From contig CM062818.1 in the NCBI GenBank assembly GCA_031772625.1, forward strand, positions 1,677,490,667 through 1,677,554,666: DNA of 64,000 nucleotides. The letters are read 5' to 3'. Positions 21,938-35,289 of the stretch are shown one piece after another. Within the stretch, counting starts at the first letter, position 1. Every line of letters begins with the position of its first letter. The position numbers were made by a program, and so were the translations under genes. Under the pieces are notes generated by a model. The model saw only the letters and a program-made list of their open reading frames with translations, did not search any database and had not been told where the DNA came from. The DNA is from Pinus tabuliformis (Eukaryota > Streptophyta > Pinopsida > Pinales > Pinaceae).

Positions 21938-24352
21938 AAGAGTACATAATAATAGTAAATAAATAAAATAGTAAATAATAAACTAGAGTTCTAAATAAAT
22001 GCATATAAAAATAACTATAAAAATAGTAAAAATAAGTAAAGTTAACAAAAAGTAAAAAAAAAATATAAAATAAGAAATAGTTAAGTTAAGAGAAATATTG
22101 TATGAAGTAAAACCTAAAATAAAGAAATGAAGTTGGCATGTTGACACATGGAATGTGTGGATGTGGATCCCTTTCCATCTTTGGAACTGTTTGGTCTAGT
22201 TAATGGAGGAGGAGGAGGACGAGATTATTCATTCATTTCTTGGGAAGGAAAATGTTTTGAGACAGTATTCCCTGGCAATAGTACGTTGATTGAGGGCTCG
22301 GGGGTGGCCAACTGTAGAAATATTATGTGTAGCTAGCCTATGGTTGGGTGGAGAGTCGTCCCCAAAAATTTTGTTGCGGTTAGCAGAATTCAAATAGCAT
22401 TCAACTCCAAATTCACAAGGAATATCATCACTATAGGGAAGTTGTCTTTGCTCGTGTTATTCAAAATTTCTATACTAATCAGTTGAATAGTATGCGTTGA
22501 TTATTAATTGCATGATTGATATAATTAATTGTATATTTTAATTTTGGGGTTTTTATAGATGTAGCTTTTCTCCCATATGTTACAAACAAATTTTTAATAA
22601 CAATTAACATTTTCAATAGAATATCCCAATTATGGATCCCAGTGGCCAACTCCACTTCTTAAATAAGTCTCACATTGCTTATTTCAATTTGTTTCGCACC
22701 TAACTCAAACAAATTTGTTTCACCATATGGTTATTTTATTTGTCATTTGTTTCTAGTGTGTGAGGTCTGTCATGTTCTATTTACATGTACCTTAGGTTGA
22801 AATTGGACTTCCGTGGGCTAAACTTATCAATTTTTATGCATGAAAGGCGCACATAAAATTTTGAACCCACATTTGAAAATCGTCAAAGTTGTTTATGAAG
22901 TCTTCACAAGCTAAATTTATGTATAAAATCGACAATGTTCTTATTTTCTCTTCCAAATACCATTTTATCTCGTTCATAAAGCTTCAAGTTAGTGAAGATT
23001 GATTGATAAGCTCATTAGGCCTTAGTCAACATGTACGAGTGAGGGAAGACAAATAAATTGAAATCACCTCCTAGGATCCCTGCATTTGCTTCAATTTCAT
23101 TGGATATGTGTTTGCGGGGAATTGTCTCTGGATTTATACCCATTTTGGTGTTTTCAGCCCTGGTGGATTTTTAGGTGCCAAAATGGCACCCGAGTTTGAA
23201 AGAAGTTATGAGAAATGTTTTGGAAAATGCTCCAACATCCCCTTATCAAAGGGTCTTTGAAGTCCCTTTAAATGTAAATGATAAATGCGAGAACTTTGTT
23301 TCAGATTTCTTCCCAACATAATCAGTTCAAAAACAATGCCATCATTTATGATTCTGATGAAATTCTCATTGAAGAAAATAATTATACCTGTTTTAATTCT
23401 AGAATTTTCATAGAATAAAAGATACTTATATTAATAGCTGTGAAATCTAACATTTTCCTTTAGAAATATTGGGGAATTTCTAAAATTATATTGCTTCAAT
23501 TAGATGGAATGTTAGAAAATATTATCTAAACGTAAACACAAAATCTATGTTTGGGTTTAGAATGTGTGGAATATGCATATGTTGAGGCATGTTAGTTTGA
23601 CAGGATATGATAGCTTCAATTTAGTCTTAAACGCAAAATTGACTTTCATATGTAGTATTTATGGAAGATGGGCCACACCTTAACATCATATTAACTTAGG
23701 GTAGAGATTTTATGTAAACAATTGATGCATTAGAATGTGATTGTTGAATGGATGTTCTTTTTTGGGGTAAGAAAGGGAAAAAATTAAATATTAATGGGAA
23801 AAAATGTTGATTTTTGTAGCTTGAGCAAGTATTTCTGCACAAGCCTTGTGTCTAGGCATGTAGAAGTCACCCACATTCTCCTTAGAACACTTTCTCTAGT
23901 GTGAGAAAGTTGCTAATGTAACTTTAGCATAAGTCTAACTTAGGAAAAAATACATATTAGTATGTTGGCGTATTTAGCTAATAGAAACTTAGGGAAAATA
24001 AAGTAATTTACTTTTGTAAGTTTTAATCTTGGTGCTTATCTCAAGTGAGGTGAGATCTAATCTTGACCTTTAATCACTTTGATATTAGAGTTGGGGTTGG
24101 GGATTTAAATCAATGTAAATTTATAAAAGAAAGGATGAGGAGAGAAGAAGACATACTACAACAACACAATATTGAGAGCGACATCTCAGTAAGTGGTGTG
24201 TTGGGGCCGAGGGAGTGCAAAGAGGCTAGAGATCTAGATCTGCGAGAGAGATCGAGCATTGATCTAGGTCAATTTTGCTGGGTTAGATCCATGTTATTTT
24301 ATTTTGTATTTTCTCAAGTGAGAAATTATCCCAGGACATGAACCCATGTAAG
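21938..24352. other. Unassigned AT-rich DNA between two retroelements
   Basis: It starts with the continuation of the microsatellite (to about 22090). The open frames at 22148-22336 and 24063-24341 have no recognisable domain. I see no gene. Confidence 0.5.
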
Positions 24353-25915
24353 TGATCTGTAGATTGCCATGGATATTCCATTGGACAATTCGTCACAACA
24401 TATATAATAATATAAATTAAAATACTAAAATTTTACACTATTACAGTTTTATTAAAATTTTAGATCTTTAGATTTAATTATAATTAGTGCATGCATGCAA
24501 ATGGAAATTATGTAAAAAAATAGAGAACAAAAAAATAATATCACACACACACATAAGATATAAGATATGTTCTCTCGGAAACCCTTTCGGGAGAAAACCT
24601 AGCTGGAAGATGAGGTCGCTTCACTCTCTCTGTGTCTGGAAATATGACTGTAGGTATAAAGAAGTAATGCATGTGGCCTATGGGCTGCTACAGTGCACAA
24701 AACCTCTGTGTGTGCTCTATCTCCTATCTCTCCTGACTATCTTTGCTCAACTATGGAACAAAATGCTCTCGAAAGAATGGAATTGCTTCATCCTCCTAGT
24801 GGCTAGGTTAAAACACAACCCGATAGCCTACTAGTGGTTAATTTTGACTACATCAACTCTTAATTAGAGTTACAATATAGACTCTTTTGGAGTATTTTAC
24901 ATCAAAAACACGTGGCTAGCCCCTTTTCCATGAACAGCGGGGGCTAACGCGACATCCTCCCGAACTATAGGTGTGAAAACATCATTAGGGGATTTTTGAG
25001 GTCTAAAATGAGTTTCCTATGAAAAATGCACAACCAAAATAAAATTTATAAGAACCAATATGATTCAATATGATGATGTCAAACATGGGGGATGATTCAC
25101 TATTTTTGGAGTAAAACTGTAAAAATATTAAAAAATAATAAAATAATAAATCTATTTTTTCAACTCGTATTTTAAACTTATCTCCCTAATGTTTTACTCA
25201 AATTTTGAGTGGGAGTACTCATTGGATAAAAAAATTAATTCATCATCCAAGGCATACCCATGTTGCATACATTCGATGGGCCCTGCTACATGAAAAATGA
25301 GGAATACATGAAAAAATGTGATTGCAATCACGTTTTTTCATGTATTTCTCATTTTTTGTGTGGCAGGGTCCATCGGAAGTATGCAACATGGGTACTCCTT
25401 GGATGAGGAATCAAATTTTGCATCTAACGAGTGTTGCTACTCAAAATTTGAGTCAACCCATAGAGAGATAAGTTGAAAATACGAATTGAAAAAATGGTTT
25501 TTTTTTTTTTTTCCCTTTAAAATTTGATGATGTAATCTAATCTTATTTTATTAGTTCCACTATTATTTTATAATTTCTTTAGGAGGCCCATTTTAGACTT
25601 CAAAATTCCCCTAATGGAAGGTCAACTTTTGAGTGACATAACTATTTCATACGAACTTTGTTTGATGCGCTTCTTGCACTGTTTGAAAGATCTCTATGTG
25701 TAGAATAACATGAAACAATGTAGCACCAAAGAGACTAAGTTTTACCCCAAAAAAACGTCGTTTGATGCATCAAAACATTTCCGAAAGGTTTCAGACCTTG
25801 TTTCGCCAAACTGGGTCCCGTCGGTAAAAATGGTCCTGTGAGCTTATTCCTTCACTTTTCCACTCTGAATGCATCAAGATGGATGACAAACAATATAATG
25901 ATCCAATTTGGATCA
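24353..25915 (-). repeat. 3' LTR of the gypsy element, enlarged by a foldback insertion
   Basis: It begins TGATC and ends GATCA. It is 1563 bp against 947 bp for its partner. The difference is the 634-bp inverted-repeat insertion at 24983-25616. Confidence 0.88.
24983..25616. mobile_element. 634-bp foldback (long inverted-repeat) element
   Basis: The ends are CATTAGGGG and CCCCTAATG. The arms pair over most of the length: GTCTAAAATGAG with CCCATTTTAGAC, then TTCAACTCGTATTTTAAACT with AAGTTGAAAATACGAATTGA, down to a centre at TGATTGCAATCA (about 25324). It is absent from the partner LTR at 30451-31397, which gives the empty site. There is no coding capacity. No clear target duplication is visible; TA, AT or none are all arguable. 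It is a non-autonomous DNA transposon of uncertain superfamily. Confidence 0.8.
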
Positions 25916-27856
25916 CACCTCCCCATTTTTGGAGGCTTTTGGTCCCCAAAATATTTACTAAATGAGGTGAAGGAATTTTTCTCCCACCTTCTCTTTGGTG
26001 TACCATTTAGCTTTGCCTGGAAATTGTCCCTTGAACCCAGTTTACTAAAGGTCGTGTTGACCTTGTCTTGTAATTCTGGACCTCTTATGCAAAATTGTAT
26101 CTTTTGTCAACTCTACATAAGCCTCTGGTGCCAAATCCTCCACAGAAGGTATGACATGTTCCTCTTCCTGTTCTAACATGGAAGGCTCATAGAGTTTCAA
26201 ATTCTCTACATTCACAATTGAGTAAATGTGCATATATGGTGGTAAAAAGAGTCGATAGGCATTATCACCCACCTTTTCTAGTATCTCAAAGGGACCATAC
26301 CTCAAAGCCTTGATTTTCTTACCAAGCCCCTGCAACTTCTCCTTGTTCAACTATAACCATACTTTGTCTCCCACCTTGAACAATTTCTCTATTCTGTGCT
26401 GATCATGCATAGCCTTATACTTCTCGTGTGCTTTCTGTAGTGTTTCTTGTACCTATAGATGGATCTGCCTGATCTTCTCTATAAAATTTTCAGCCCTCAA
26501 AGCATCTCCTATAAGATCTTCCCTCACTCTTCCTTGTTTCCCATATTTAATATCCAAAGGTGAATGTGGAAAAAATCTGAAACAAGTCCCCTCAGAAGCT
26601 GCACCAAAGTCCTGTTGACTACTTTCTTTCTGTGGATGGAATGTTGTAGATCTCTTCAAATTTGTTTCCATATTCTCCCACAATGTAGTCCAGAATGCAC
26701 TGAGAAATATTGTATCCTTGTCTGAAATGATGCTCCTTGGTATCCCAAAGTGCACCCAGAACTATCCAAAGAACAATTTTGCTCCTTCTTACCTGCCAAT
26801 GGTCTTTTTACAGGACACCAAAACACAGATCTTTCTAAACTTGTCAACTACCACGAACATGTAGTCATGCCCTTCCTGGTTGTTGGTAAACATCCAACAA
26901 ATTCCATGGAAATGATTTCCCAAGGACGAGTAGGTACAGGTAAGGGATGATATAGACACTGTTTCCTGTTACTAGGCTTGTTGGTACAACAAATCATGCA
27001 TCCTCTTATGAACGTAGCTACTTACTCTTGTATCTTGGGCTAATACACATACCTTTGAAAGTTAGCTATGGTATTCCATACACCAAAGTGCCCTACAACA
27101 TTGGATGTGTGAGCTTCTCTAATCAACTACAGTTGCTCACCTTTAGGAACACATAACTTGTCCAACCTGTAGAGTAACCCTTCATGGAGATGGTAGTCAA
27201 TGGTGCTGTCACCATCGTGCACATGACTCTGACTCTACAACTGTTGATACACCTCCTTGAAGTCCTCATCCTATGAACATGCCTCTTTGTATGCATCATG
27301 GGTGAAATGATCCATGTGCATAAGAGTCCCCAAAGCTGTAATCAGTGATGTGGGTGGCCTTGAAAGCATGCTGACCAAATTGTTTATGCTGCCCTTCTTA
27401 TACTTGATAACCAAATGAAACTACTGTAAAAACCCCATCCATTTGTAATGCTTGGTTTGCTGTAGCTTATTCTGGGTTTGCAAGTACTGTAACGACTGGT
27501 GATCTATGTGGATCACTGTCTCCTTTCCCCTCAGATAGTGCTTCCACCTCTTCATAGCTTGCACCATGGCATAGAGCTCCTTATCATAGGTAGGGTAGCT
27601 GATAATTGTCCCATGAAATAATTTAGCATAATAGATATAGGCCTTGCTCCCTGCATCAAGATAACTTCCATAGCATATCCACTTGCAACTGTCTCCACTT
27701 CCAAAGGTCGCTGCAATTTTCATAATGCTAAAACTGGAGCTCGAATGATTTTATTCTTTAGCTCCTCGAAATCTTTTTGCTGACATTTTCCACATTGGAA
27801 ACTCTTACCACTTGCTGTTATGGTGTGGAGCAGCATTGCTACCGCTAAAAACAAGG

Positions 27857-28500
27857 CTATGAATTTCTCAGGTACTGAGCTAGCCCAATGAAACTCTTGA
27901 CCTCAGAAACATTAGTAGGCACCAAACACTTCATGATGGCCTCCATCTTGGAAGGGTCTATCTTCAGTTCTCCTCCACTAATCACATACCCCAGATACAC
28001 CAAAGACTGTTGTGCAAAATCACACTTCTTGATATTTGCTAGCAATTGATGCTTCTTCAATGTTTCCAGAACATGCGTCAAATGTGATATATACTCCTCC
28101 CAGGTAGCACTACATACCAATATGTCATACAAATAGACAATAACAAATGAATCTATAAAAGAGTGCAATATATCATTCATTAATCTCATAAATTTAGTTG
28201 GTGCATTACGTAGGCCAAATGGAATGACTAACAATTCATACAAACCTTGTTTGGTTTTGAAGGCGGTCTTCCATGTATCTTCTTCTTTGACTCGAACTTA
28301 GTGATATCAAGACTTCAAGTCCAACTTGATAAATTACTTTTCTTGCTGCAACTTATCTAGCAAATCATCTATCCTGGGTAGGGGGTATCTATTCTTGAAC
28401 GTGATTATATTCAACGCCTTGTAATCTATACACATCTACCAAGTCCCATCCTTCTTTAGCACAATGATGATGGGTGATCCACATGGTGATGTACTCGGTC
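27857..28500 (-). pseudogene. Gypsy reverse transcriptase region (fossil)
   Basis: The minus-strand reading shows MYELLVIPFGLRNAPTKFMR, a degenerate YxDD-box area (VIVYLYDILVCS), HLTHVLETLKKHQLLANIKK, GYVISGGELKIDPSKMEAI and VKSFIGLAQYLR. These are the palm and thumb blocks of Ty3/gypsy RT. It is part of the 24353-31397 element. Confidence 0.85.
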
Positions 28501-30450
28501 AAATGACACGCTATTTAAGTAGGTGCTACAACTGTTTCTTCACCTCACTTGCTTCTATAATAGATTTCCTATACAACCCAATATTTGGCAATGGAGAGTT
28601 TGGCAATAGCTAGATCTCAGGTTCCATTTCTCTCTTAGGTGGTAACCCTTTGGGCTCTTAGAACACATCCCGACATGCCTGTAAAACCACCTCCAATTAT
28701 TGTTTACGTTTCTTCATACACCCCTCTAGGGATGCCTTGCCTCTTATTGACTCCTCTACAAACTGAGTTTCTCTTAAAAACAATAAAACATATTTCTTGC
28801 TGGAGCTGATCAATTTCTTGGCTTCGTTGGCACTTACCAATGAAATTTTTGACATGCTTTTGTGTGCGTTGATGATGAAAAATTTTCCATCCTTGATGAA
28901 CGATATTGATTGGCTCTCCTCATGAATATTGCATCCCGCATGTACATGTATGGACTCCCAAACATGAATCCACATACATCAAGGGGAACCACACGTAGAT
29001 CTGCTTCATTAATAAAATCAACATTAATAAAAAATCTAATTTTAGATTGTTTTGTTACCTTCAGCTCTGCATCCTTATTTACCTATCCCAATGGATATGG
29101 GTTTGGATAACCACAAACTTCCATCCCCAACTTCTTGACCAACTTTGCTGCAATGAGATTCGCCTGCGATCCTCTGTCAAACAAAGAATTAATCTTTGTC
29201 TTCTTGACCTGTATCTTTATATGAAAGAGTTTGGTCATTTCTTTCTCTTCCCGTTGCTGAAGGATACTAAGATTCAACTCCTTCTTCATTAACGTACACA
29301 TGATATTCTCATCCACGTCCAAGTTTCTTTCAACTTGGTTGCTCGAATCTCTGGCCGTGATATTCTTCTTCTTGCTATATTTCTTCTTGTTCTTTAGGTT
29401 TAGCTCTTGATGAAACTTCCAACACTTCTCCTCTGTATGGCCATTAATGTTACAGTGGTTCCTAGTATCTTTTCGCTGGTGTGTTGTGGCTTCCGTCTTT
29501 TTATATTTTCCCCTTTTTGCTTCTTCTTTCCCTCAGAAGCATCTCGTGTCTCCTTTTGCTTCGATCCACTTGATTGCGCTCTCTTCAAGTCTATGTTCTA
29601 TAGGAACTATGCTTGTACACAAGCCTCGTCCATCGATTTGGGCTTGAACAACATCACTTTCTCATGCAGATGGCGGTGCAGATCCCCCAAATAATTAAGG
29701 AGTACATCTAGGTTCTTTGGAGAGATACCCAACATTATAGCCATCTTTCTAAATTCTGTGATGTACTCCTGCACACTTTGGCCTGAATTTTGCTTGAAGT
29801 AATGCCACTGGATCCACTAGTCCTCCATGTAACTATGAGAGAAAACTGTGACTTAATAAGGGTTTTGAAATCTTCCCACTTAGTCATTGGAGGTTTTCCC
29901 TCCAACCTCAAGGTTTCTATGTTGCTCTCCCATGAAGTTAGTGCATCGCCCTCTAATTTCAGTCGCAAATGAGATCTTTTGACTTTCCTTGATATGATGG
30001 ATGTTGAAATAAACTTCCAATTTCTGAAACTAGTGGTTTAGCTTCGAGCATTTATATCAACACGGTTAGACTTGATATCAACTTTTGCTTCCATTTTAAA
30101 CAGGGATTGATTCATAGCACTCAATACGGGTTGATCTCTTCTAGGTTCTTTCTTTGACTGGTTCTCCGTTTCTCCCCAATCTTCTAATCCCTATTCTAAT
30201 TTGTCCTATGCATTCGAACCCCCATATTCTCCAAATATCCCCAGCTTTCTATTCAGGGCCTTCATGAGGAGACTTACATTGTGGCTAATATTTACGACTT
30301 GTTCTAGTGGCGTAAACCTCATCTCTGCAGGATCACAAGGTTCGTTTACAGATTCGTCGACCATGTTAGGGTTTTACGATTTTTGGCCTCGTCAATCTAG
30401 ATCCCTACAATCTCCACAAAATACCCAAAGAAGCCTTCTATGATACCAAA

Positions 30451-31397
30451 TGATTCATAAATTTTTATTTATATTCCACTCGACAATTCGTCAGAACAAA
30501 TCTGGTAATAATATATTAAAATACTAAATTTTTACACTATTACAATTTTATTAAAATTCTAGATCTGTAGATTTAACTATAATTAATGCATGCATGCGAA
30601 TGGAAATTATGACGAAAAATAGAGAACGAAAAATAATCTCACACACACACATAAGAAATAAGATATGCTCTCTAGGAAACCCTTTCAGGAGAAAACCCAA
30701 CTGGAAGCTGAGGCCGCTTCTCTCTCTTTCTTTGTCTGGAAATATGGCTGCAGGTACAAAGAAGTGATGCTTGTGGCCCATGGGCCGCTATAGTGTAAGA
30801 ATCCATATTTGTGTGCTCTACTTCCTATCTTTCTTGGCTATCTTTTCTCAACTATGGAATAAATACTCTCGAAAGAATGAAATTGCCTCTTCCTCCTAGT
30901 GGACCGGTTATAACACAACCCGATAGCCTACAAGTGGTTAATTTTGACTACCTCAAATCTTAACTAGAGTTACAATATAAACTATTCTAGAGTATTTTAC
31001 ATCACAAATACGTGGCTATCCCCTTTTCCATGAATAATGAGGGCTGACATGACATCTTCCCAAATTATAGGTGTGAAAACATGAATGTCAACTTCTGAGT
31101 GACATAACTTTTGCATACAAACTCTGATTGATGCACTTCTTACGTTTTTCGAAATATATATGTGTGTAAAATAACATGAAATGGTGTGGTGCGAAAGCGG
31201 TAAATCCTCCCCACCCCCCACCCCCCCAAAAAAAAACGTTGTTTGATGCCTCAAAACGCTCCAGGAAGGTTTCAGATTACGTTTCACCAAACTGGGTCCT
31301 GCCGGTAAAAACGGTCCTGTGAGCCGATTCCTCCACTTTTTCCACTCTGAATGCATCGAGATGGATGAAAAACAATATAATGGTCCAATTTAGATCA
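30451..31397 (-). repeat. 5' LTR of the gypsy element
   Basis: TGATTC..AGATCA, 947 bp, beside the primer binding site (minus-strand TGGTATCATAGAAGG after a 2-base spacer). Short (CA)n runs occur at matching places in both LTRs. Confidence 0.88.
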
Positions 31398-32087
31398 ATA
31401 ATTTTGGATTTGTTAATGAAAAAATTGTTGGGCAAAAATCTATGTGGATCATTGTGATTGAAATCATTATATTTGTTTATGTTGAAAGTCTTCAGGAACC
31501 TAGCTGCATGTTTATTCTATTCAAATTTGTAGCTTAGGAGGTATTCCAAACCCTAGGTTAGAGGGTTGTGGAGGAATTGGCATCATAAGGGAAATTGTGG
31601 GTTAAGAACCCAAACATGGGGGTTTTGAACCCAAAGGAGTTGGGCCAAAACCAAGGAGAGATTTGGACACTTGACACTTGGAGATTGTAGGGAAATATTA
31701 AACTAACAAGGGGCCGCTTGTAGTACCAAGAGATGGCTTTTGGATTGAGAGATATTGTTTTTTATATGTTTGTGTGGGATAATTTTCCTAAAGAATCAAG
31801 TCGTCCTTACTTGAAGAGACCCTTTGGAAGGGTTAGACATTATCCCTAAAGATGCATATAAATATGGAGAGGAGGAGCCTCATTTAAGCATTTAATCATC
31901 ACACTTCCTTCTCATGTGAATCCAAGCAAAGGAATTAGCGATTATAATAATTCATGTGGGATTGTAAGAATTCACAATTACAGGAATTCGTGTGAGTTTG
32001 CAGGAATTCGTGTATGATTGCAGGAATTCACGATTATAGAAATTTGCAGTGTGATTTCAGGAATTCACAATTACAAGACTTCATTTG
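31398..32087. other. Promoter-like and repeat-bearing spacer
   Basis: No gene is seen. CATATAAATATGGAGAGGAG near 31855 resembles an LTR promoter. A degenerate tandem array follows it. This may be a remnant of another LTR cut by the Sirevirus insertion at 32088. Confidence 0.4.
31932..32080. repeat. Degenerate tandem repeat around GGAATTC
   Basis: Five or more units of 16-22 bp (CAGGAATTCGTGTGAGTTTG and variants ending ATTGCA or ATTACA) lie immediately upstream of the Sirevirus 5' LTR. Confidence 0.75.
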
Positions 32088-33946
32088 TGTTGGCATTATG
32101 ACAAATGTGTTGTCCTTGATGGTAACCTACTTGATGAAGTCTGTCAACATGACGATAATAGGATGATTTTACAAGTTAGTACACATGTGACAGAGAGTTT
32201 GGACAAAGGCATAGCGGTCCAGAGACAAAAGAATTATGAAGGTGATGTTTTGATAAATACACACAGGTTCTACGAAGAAAATCCACGTACATACATGGAT
32301 ATGGAGAAGAAAAAATGCGTACAGTTTCGGCACTATGGTATCCTAAATACCAGGGATCTTTACCATGGTATTGACCCATAGTAATGGGCGCGACACCAGA
32401 TATTTGATCATGTCTAGGAATACCATTGGCATTACTAAGGATTTGACCCGTGGTATTGGATAAAGCCTAAGCTATATAAGGAGATGAAGATCAAAGTGTT
32501 TGGTGTGCAAGTAATGGGCTATTGATGAATTGTTTAATCTGAAATAAGGTTGCACAAGGAATGTGATGTGGGATCAGATATTGTAGATCTGAAATGACTA
32601 CATGATTTTCTTATGGGTTGATTTGTGATAACAATGTTCTAATGTATGTTTGTTACTAGGTTTGCCGAGATTTGGGTTTGACTGAAGTTCTATTGTGCAA
32701 CGAAGGAATGAGTCAATAATTACATATATGTACGCAAGTTTGTCTAAGAAAAATCACATACATACGTGGGTCTACCTCTATATAGTCGCGTATGAATTTT
32801 GTAGGATGGACAATTCTCTACACGGATATGCTTCGTGAAAGACACATACACACGCGGATGTATTTTTTAAGGGTCAGGTACATATGCTAGGGTTTATGAA
32901 GTATGTGTATTCAATGATGTCTGATCAATATTGTTGTGATTCCTGCTGTACATTGATGAGGTCTTCTTCACAATATTCTGTATGTGATAGTTATGATGAA
33001 GTTGAATGGTTTGTGAATGAAATATTGAACTGGTATGAATGATCTATAACTAGCTCATAAATCTGTGATGAAGGATATGTGTCTATGACGTATCTCAGAA
33101 GTGCAGTGATTCAATATGAGGGTTCAATGTTTTTGAGATTTGTAGGTAGGTATGTTTCATTGAAAACACATATATACACAGATATTTTTAAGAACATTAG
33201 CATATATATTTTGACATATTGTTGATTAGGGTTTGCAGTGGCAATAATTGGCTTCAATAAAAATGTATGGGTGGATGATTGATAGTACATTCACATGATA
33301 TGTTCTGGTTTAGTTCGAATGATTGTTTTGTTTCAGTTGATTTAGTGATTTGATGATGGTAGTGGGTCCAATATAAAAATTTGATGAAAGGTGGCCTACA
33401 GGTTGATTAGGTGGATCCAGTTTGAAACATTCTGAAAAGTGATACACAAGGAATTGAAGGTAAGAGGGTTGTATTTACCTTCCAGTAGGTTCTGGAGAAT
33501 GAGAGAAGGTTTTAGGCTTCTTCAAGTGGGTGCCTGTGTACTGGTATGAGTCTGCATCAGTACAAGATTGTAAAGAATATTTTTTAAGAAGAAGACAAAG
33601 ACAAAAACAACGGTGGTTTTTTCCCACATTGAGTTTCCACCTAAAAATATTGGTGTTCATATGTGTTGACTATGTGTGTTGATTTATTCGTTCTTATTGC
33701 ACTTGTTTACTGTTTAACTAATGCATAATAAAAATTGATACATTGGTTCAAGCTAAAATGTTGAAGAATTAATTGAAAAGATAGTTAACTGGATATACGC
33801 TGGTTATCTACATAACAATAGCGTACATATGCAGGTTTACTTCATTAAAGTGGCGTACAAAAATATGAATAGAAAAAAATAAGGTCAAGTAAGTTTTAAA
33901 ATATTGATTCACCACCCCTCCTCTCGCCCTCAATATTTTCCAAACA
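32088..33946 (+). repeat. Sirevirus 5' LTR (1.86 kb)
   Basis: It begins TGTTGGCATTATG and ends CAATATTTTCCAAACA. The degraded primer binding site (TTATCAAAGAAGG) follows. A TATATAAGG box is at 32472-32480. Upstream of it lie several TACCATGG-like palindromes, and scattered CGTACATACGC motifs occur downstream. Confidence 0.85.
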
Positions 33947-34006
33947 ATTGTTATCAAAGAAGGTCCTTCAAAAGAAGCTTGATCGCTTGAAGGAAGATTC
34001 ATCAAG

Positions 34007-34530
34007 ATGAGCAACCAAGAGGGAGAAACATCCATCCAACCACCATTTTTTAATGGATCTAATCTGGTTTTATGGAAAGTCTGAACAAGAGCTTATCCAC
34101 AGTCACTTGGAGCTGATGTTTGGGGAATCGTTGAAGGAGGCTATCAATATCCATCTGCCATTCCCACAGATGAAGCGGAAAAGAAAAATTATGAGACCAA
34201 TGCAAAAGTTGTCAATGCTCTGTTAGGAAGCTTGGTAGAATAAAAATTTGTCAAAGTCATGCAGCTGAATACCACAAAGGCTATATGGGATAAGATCATC
34301 CAAAGTTATGAAGGCGACACCAAGGTAAAGAGTGCCAAACTTCAAACATTTAGAATTCAATATGAAACTCTCAGAATGCATAATGACGAAAGAATTTCAA
34401 GTTTCTTTCTTAGAGTAGATGAGATCATTAATTCAATGAGAAATCTTGGTGACAAAGTAAAATAATCATCTCTGGTTGAGAAAATATTAGGATCTCTAAC
34501 TTTAAAATTTGATTAAAAGTCTCTTCAATT
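34007..34530 (+). pseudogene. Sirevirus gag, N-terminal part (fossil)
   Basis: It starts MSNQEGETSIQPPFFNGSNL and includes the UBN2-type core AIWDKIIQSYEGDTKVKSAK and LRMHNDERISSFFLRVDEII. It is interrupted at 34537 by a solo LTR. The gag reading resumes after 35865 (DLKNLTVEQLRGILISYEMR). Confidence 0.8.
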
Positions 34531-34929
34531 GAAGAAATGTTAATTTTAGGTATGTTCTATGCTTAGAGCAATTTATTTCAATTTTCACAGTTAGCTCCAT
34601 ATCTTTTCCAGATTAGCAATCACATCAGCATTAAAGTAGACTGCAGATAGAATATAAACATAAATCTCAAAATACAAGCCAAGATAAGAGGACAAAAGAT
34701 GTGGCACTAGACAGGGACAAACCCCAATGTGGGGGAACCCTTGATCAATTCTTCTTATATGTTCTTCAATAGTTCAACAGAGAGAGAGAGAGAGATAGTA
34801 CATTTACAACATAAGTCAACACTTTGAATTATCTAGATAAGAGCATAGATCATCTCTAAGAAGATGATACATGAGATCAGTTGAAGACATGCTGCTTCAA
34901 CTAATTCTCCAAGGTGACTCCTTCACTTA

Positions 34930-35210
34930 TCGTTGTGCTGCATTTCGTCATCATGCTGCACCTCACCGCGCTGCACCATGTTGCACCCATCATCACTATG
35001 CTGCATCTCATCACGCTTCATTAATCATGACTGTACCCATCACTGTACTGCATTATGTGCCATTGCTGCACCATGTTGCCATCCTGACCTATGTGTTGGC
35101 TGCACCTTGCTTGCTTGTTGTCCCTAGCATGCTTGTTGTCCTTAGCATGCTTGTTGTTGCATGCTAGTTGTCCCTTGCATGCTAGCTGTAACATTGCATG
35201 CTTGGTGTAT
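34930..35210. repeat. TGCTGCA- and GCATGC-rich short repeats
   Basis: TGCTGCAYC units (34930-35085) pass into GCATGCTTGTTGTCC units (35105-35210) inside the solo LTR. Apparent open frames here are products of the repeat. Confidence 0.75.
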
Positions 35211-35289
35211 TTGCTGCTAAGTACCATACAACTGTCCCAATGTTAGTTAGCTGTCCCTTACATGCTGCTCTCCTTTGGAGACAGATGCT

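Larger units (their letters stand above)
24353..31397 (-). mobile_element. Ty3/gypsy chromovirus-like element with both LTRs
   Basis: LTRs are at 24353-25915 (3') and 30451-31397 (5'). The primer binding site is at about 30434-30448, and a purine tract (AAAATGGGGAGGTG) lies beside the 3' LTR. On the minus strand the order is: gag (about 29735-30200), zinc knuckle (CNINGHTEEKC, about 29401-29460), protease (LFDRGSQANLI, about 29083-29322), RT (about 27857-28500, PFGLRNAPTKFMRLMNDIL), RNase H (27421-27723), integrase (about 26450-27060), and an integrase C-terminus running into a chromodomain-like tail (GKAKWYTKEKV near 25980-26045). RT before integrase marks gypsy. It is broken in many places. 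The LTRs differ at about one site in ten, and no matching target duplication was found. Confidence 0.9.

Noticed and set aside
22148-22336. 62-residue frame with a glycine run
   Set aside because: Short, no domain and no splice context.
24063-24341. 92-residue frame upstream of the gypsy LTR
   Set aside because: No recognisable motif; composition does not differ clearly from the surrounding non-coding DNA.
24348-31402. Target-site duplication of the gypsy element
   Set aside because: The 5-mers beside the two LTRs (GTAAG and ATAAT) do not match, so I do not claim one.
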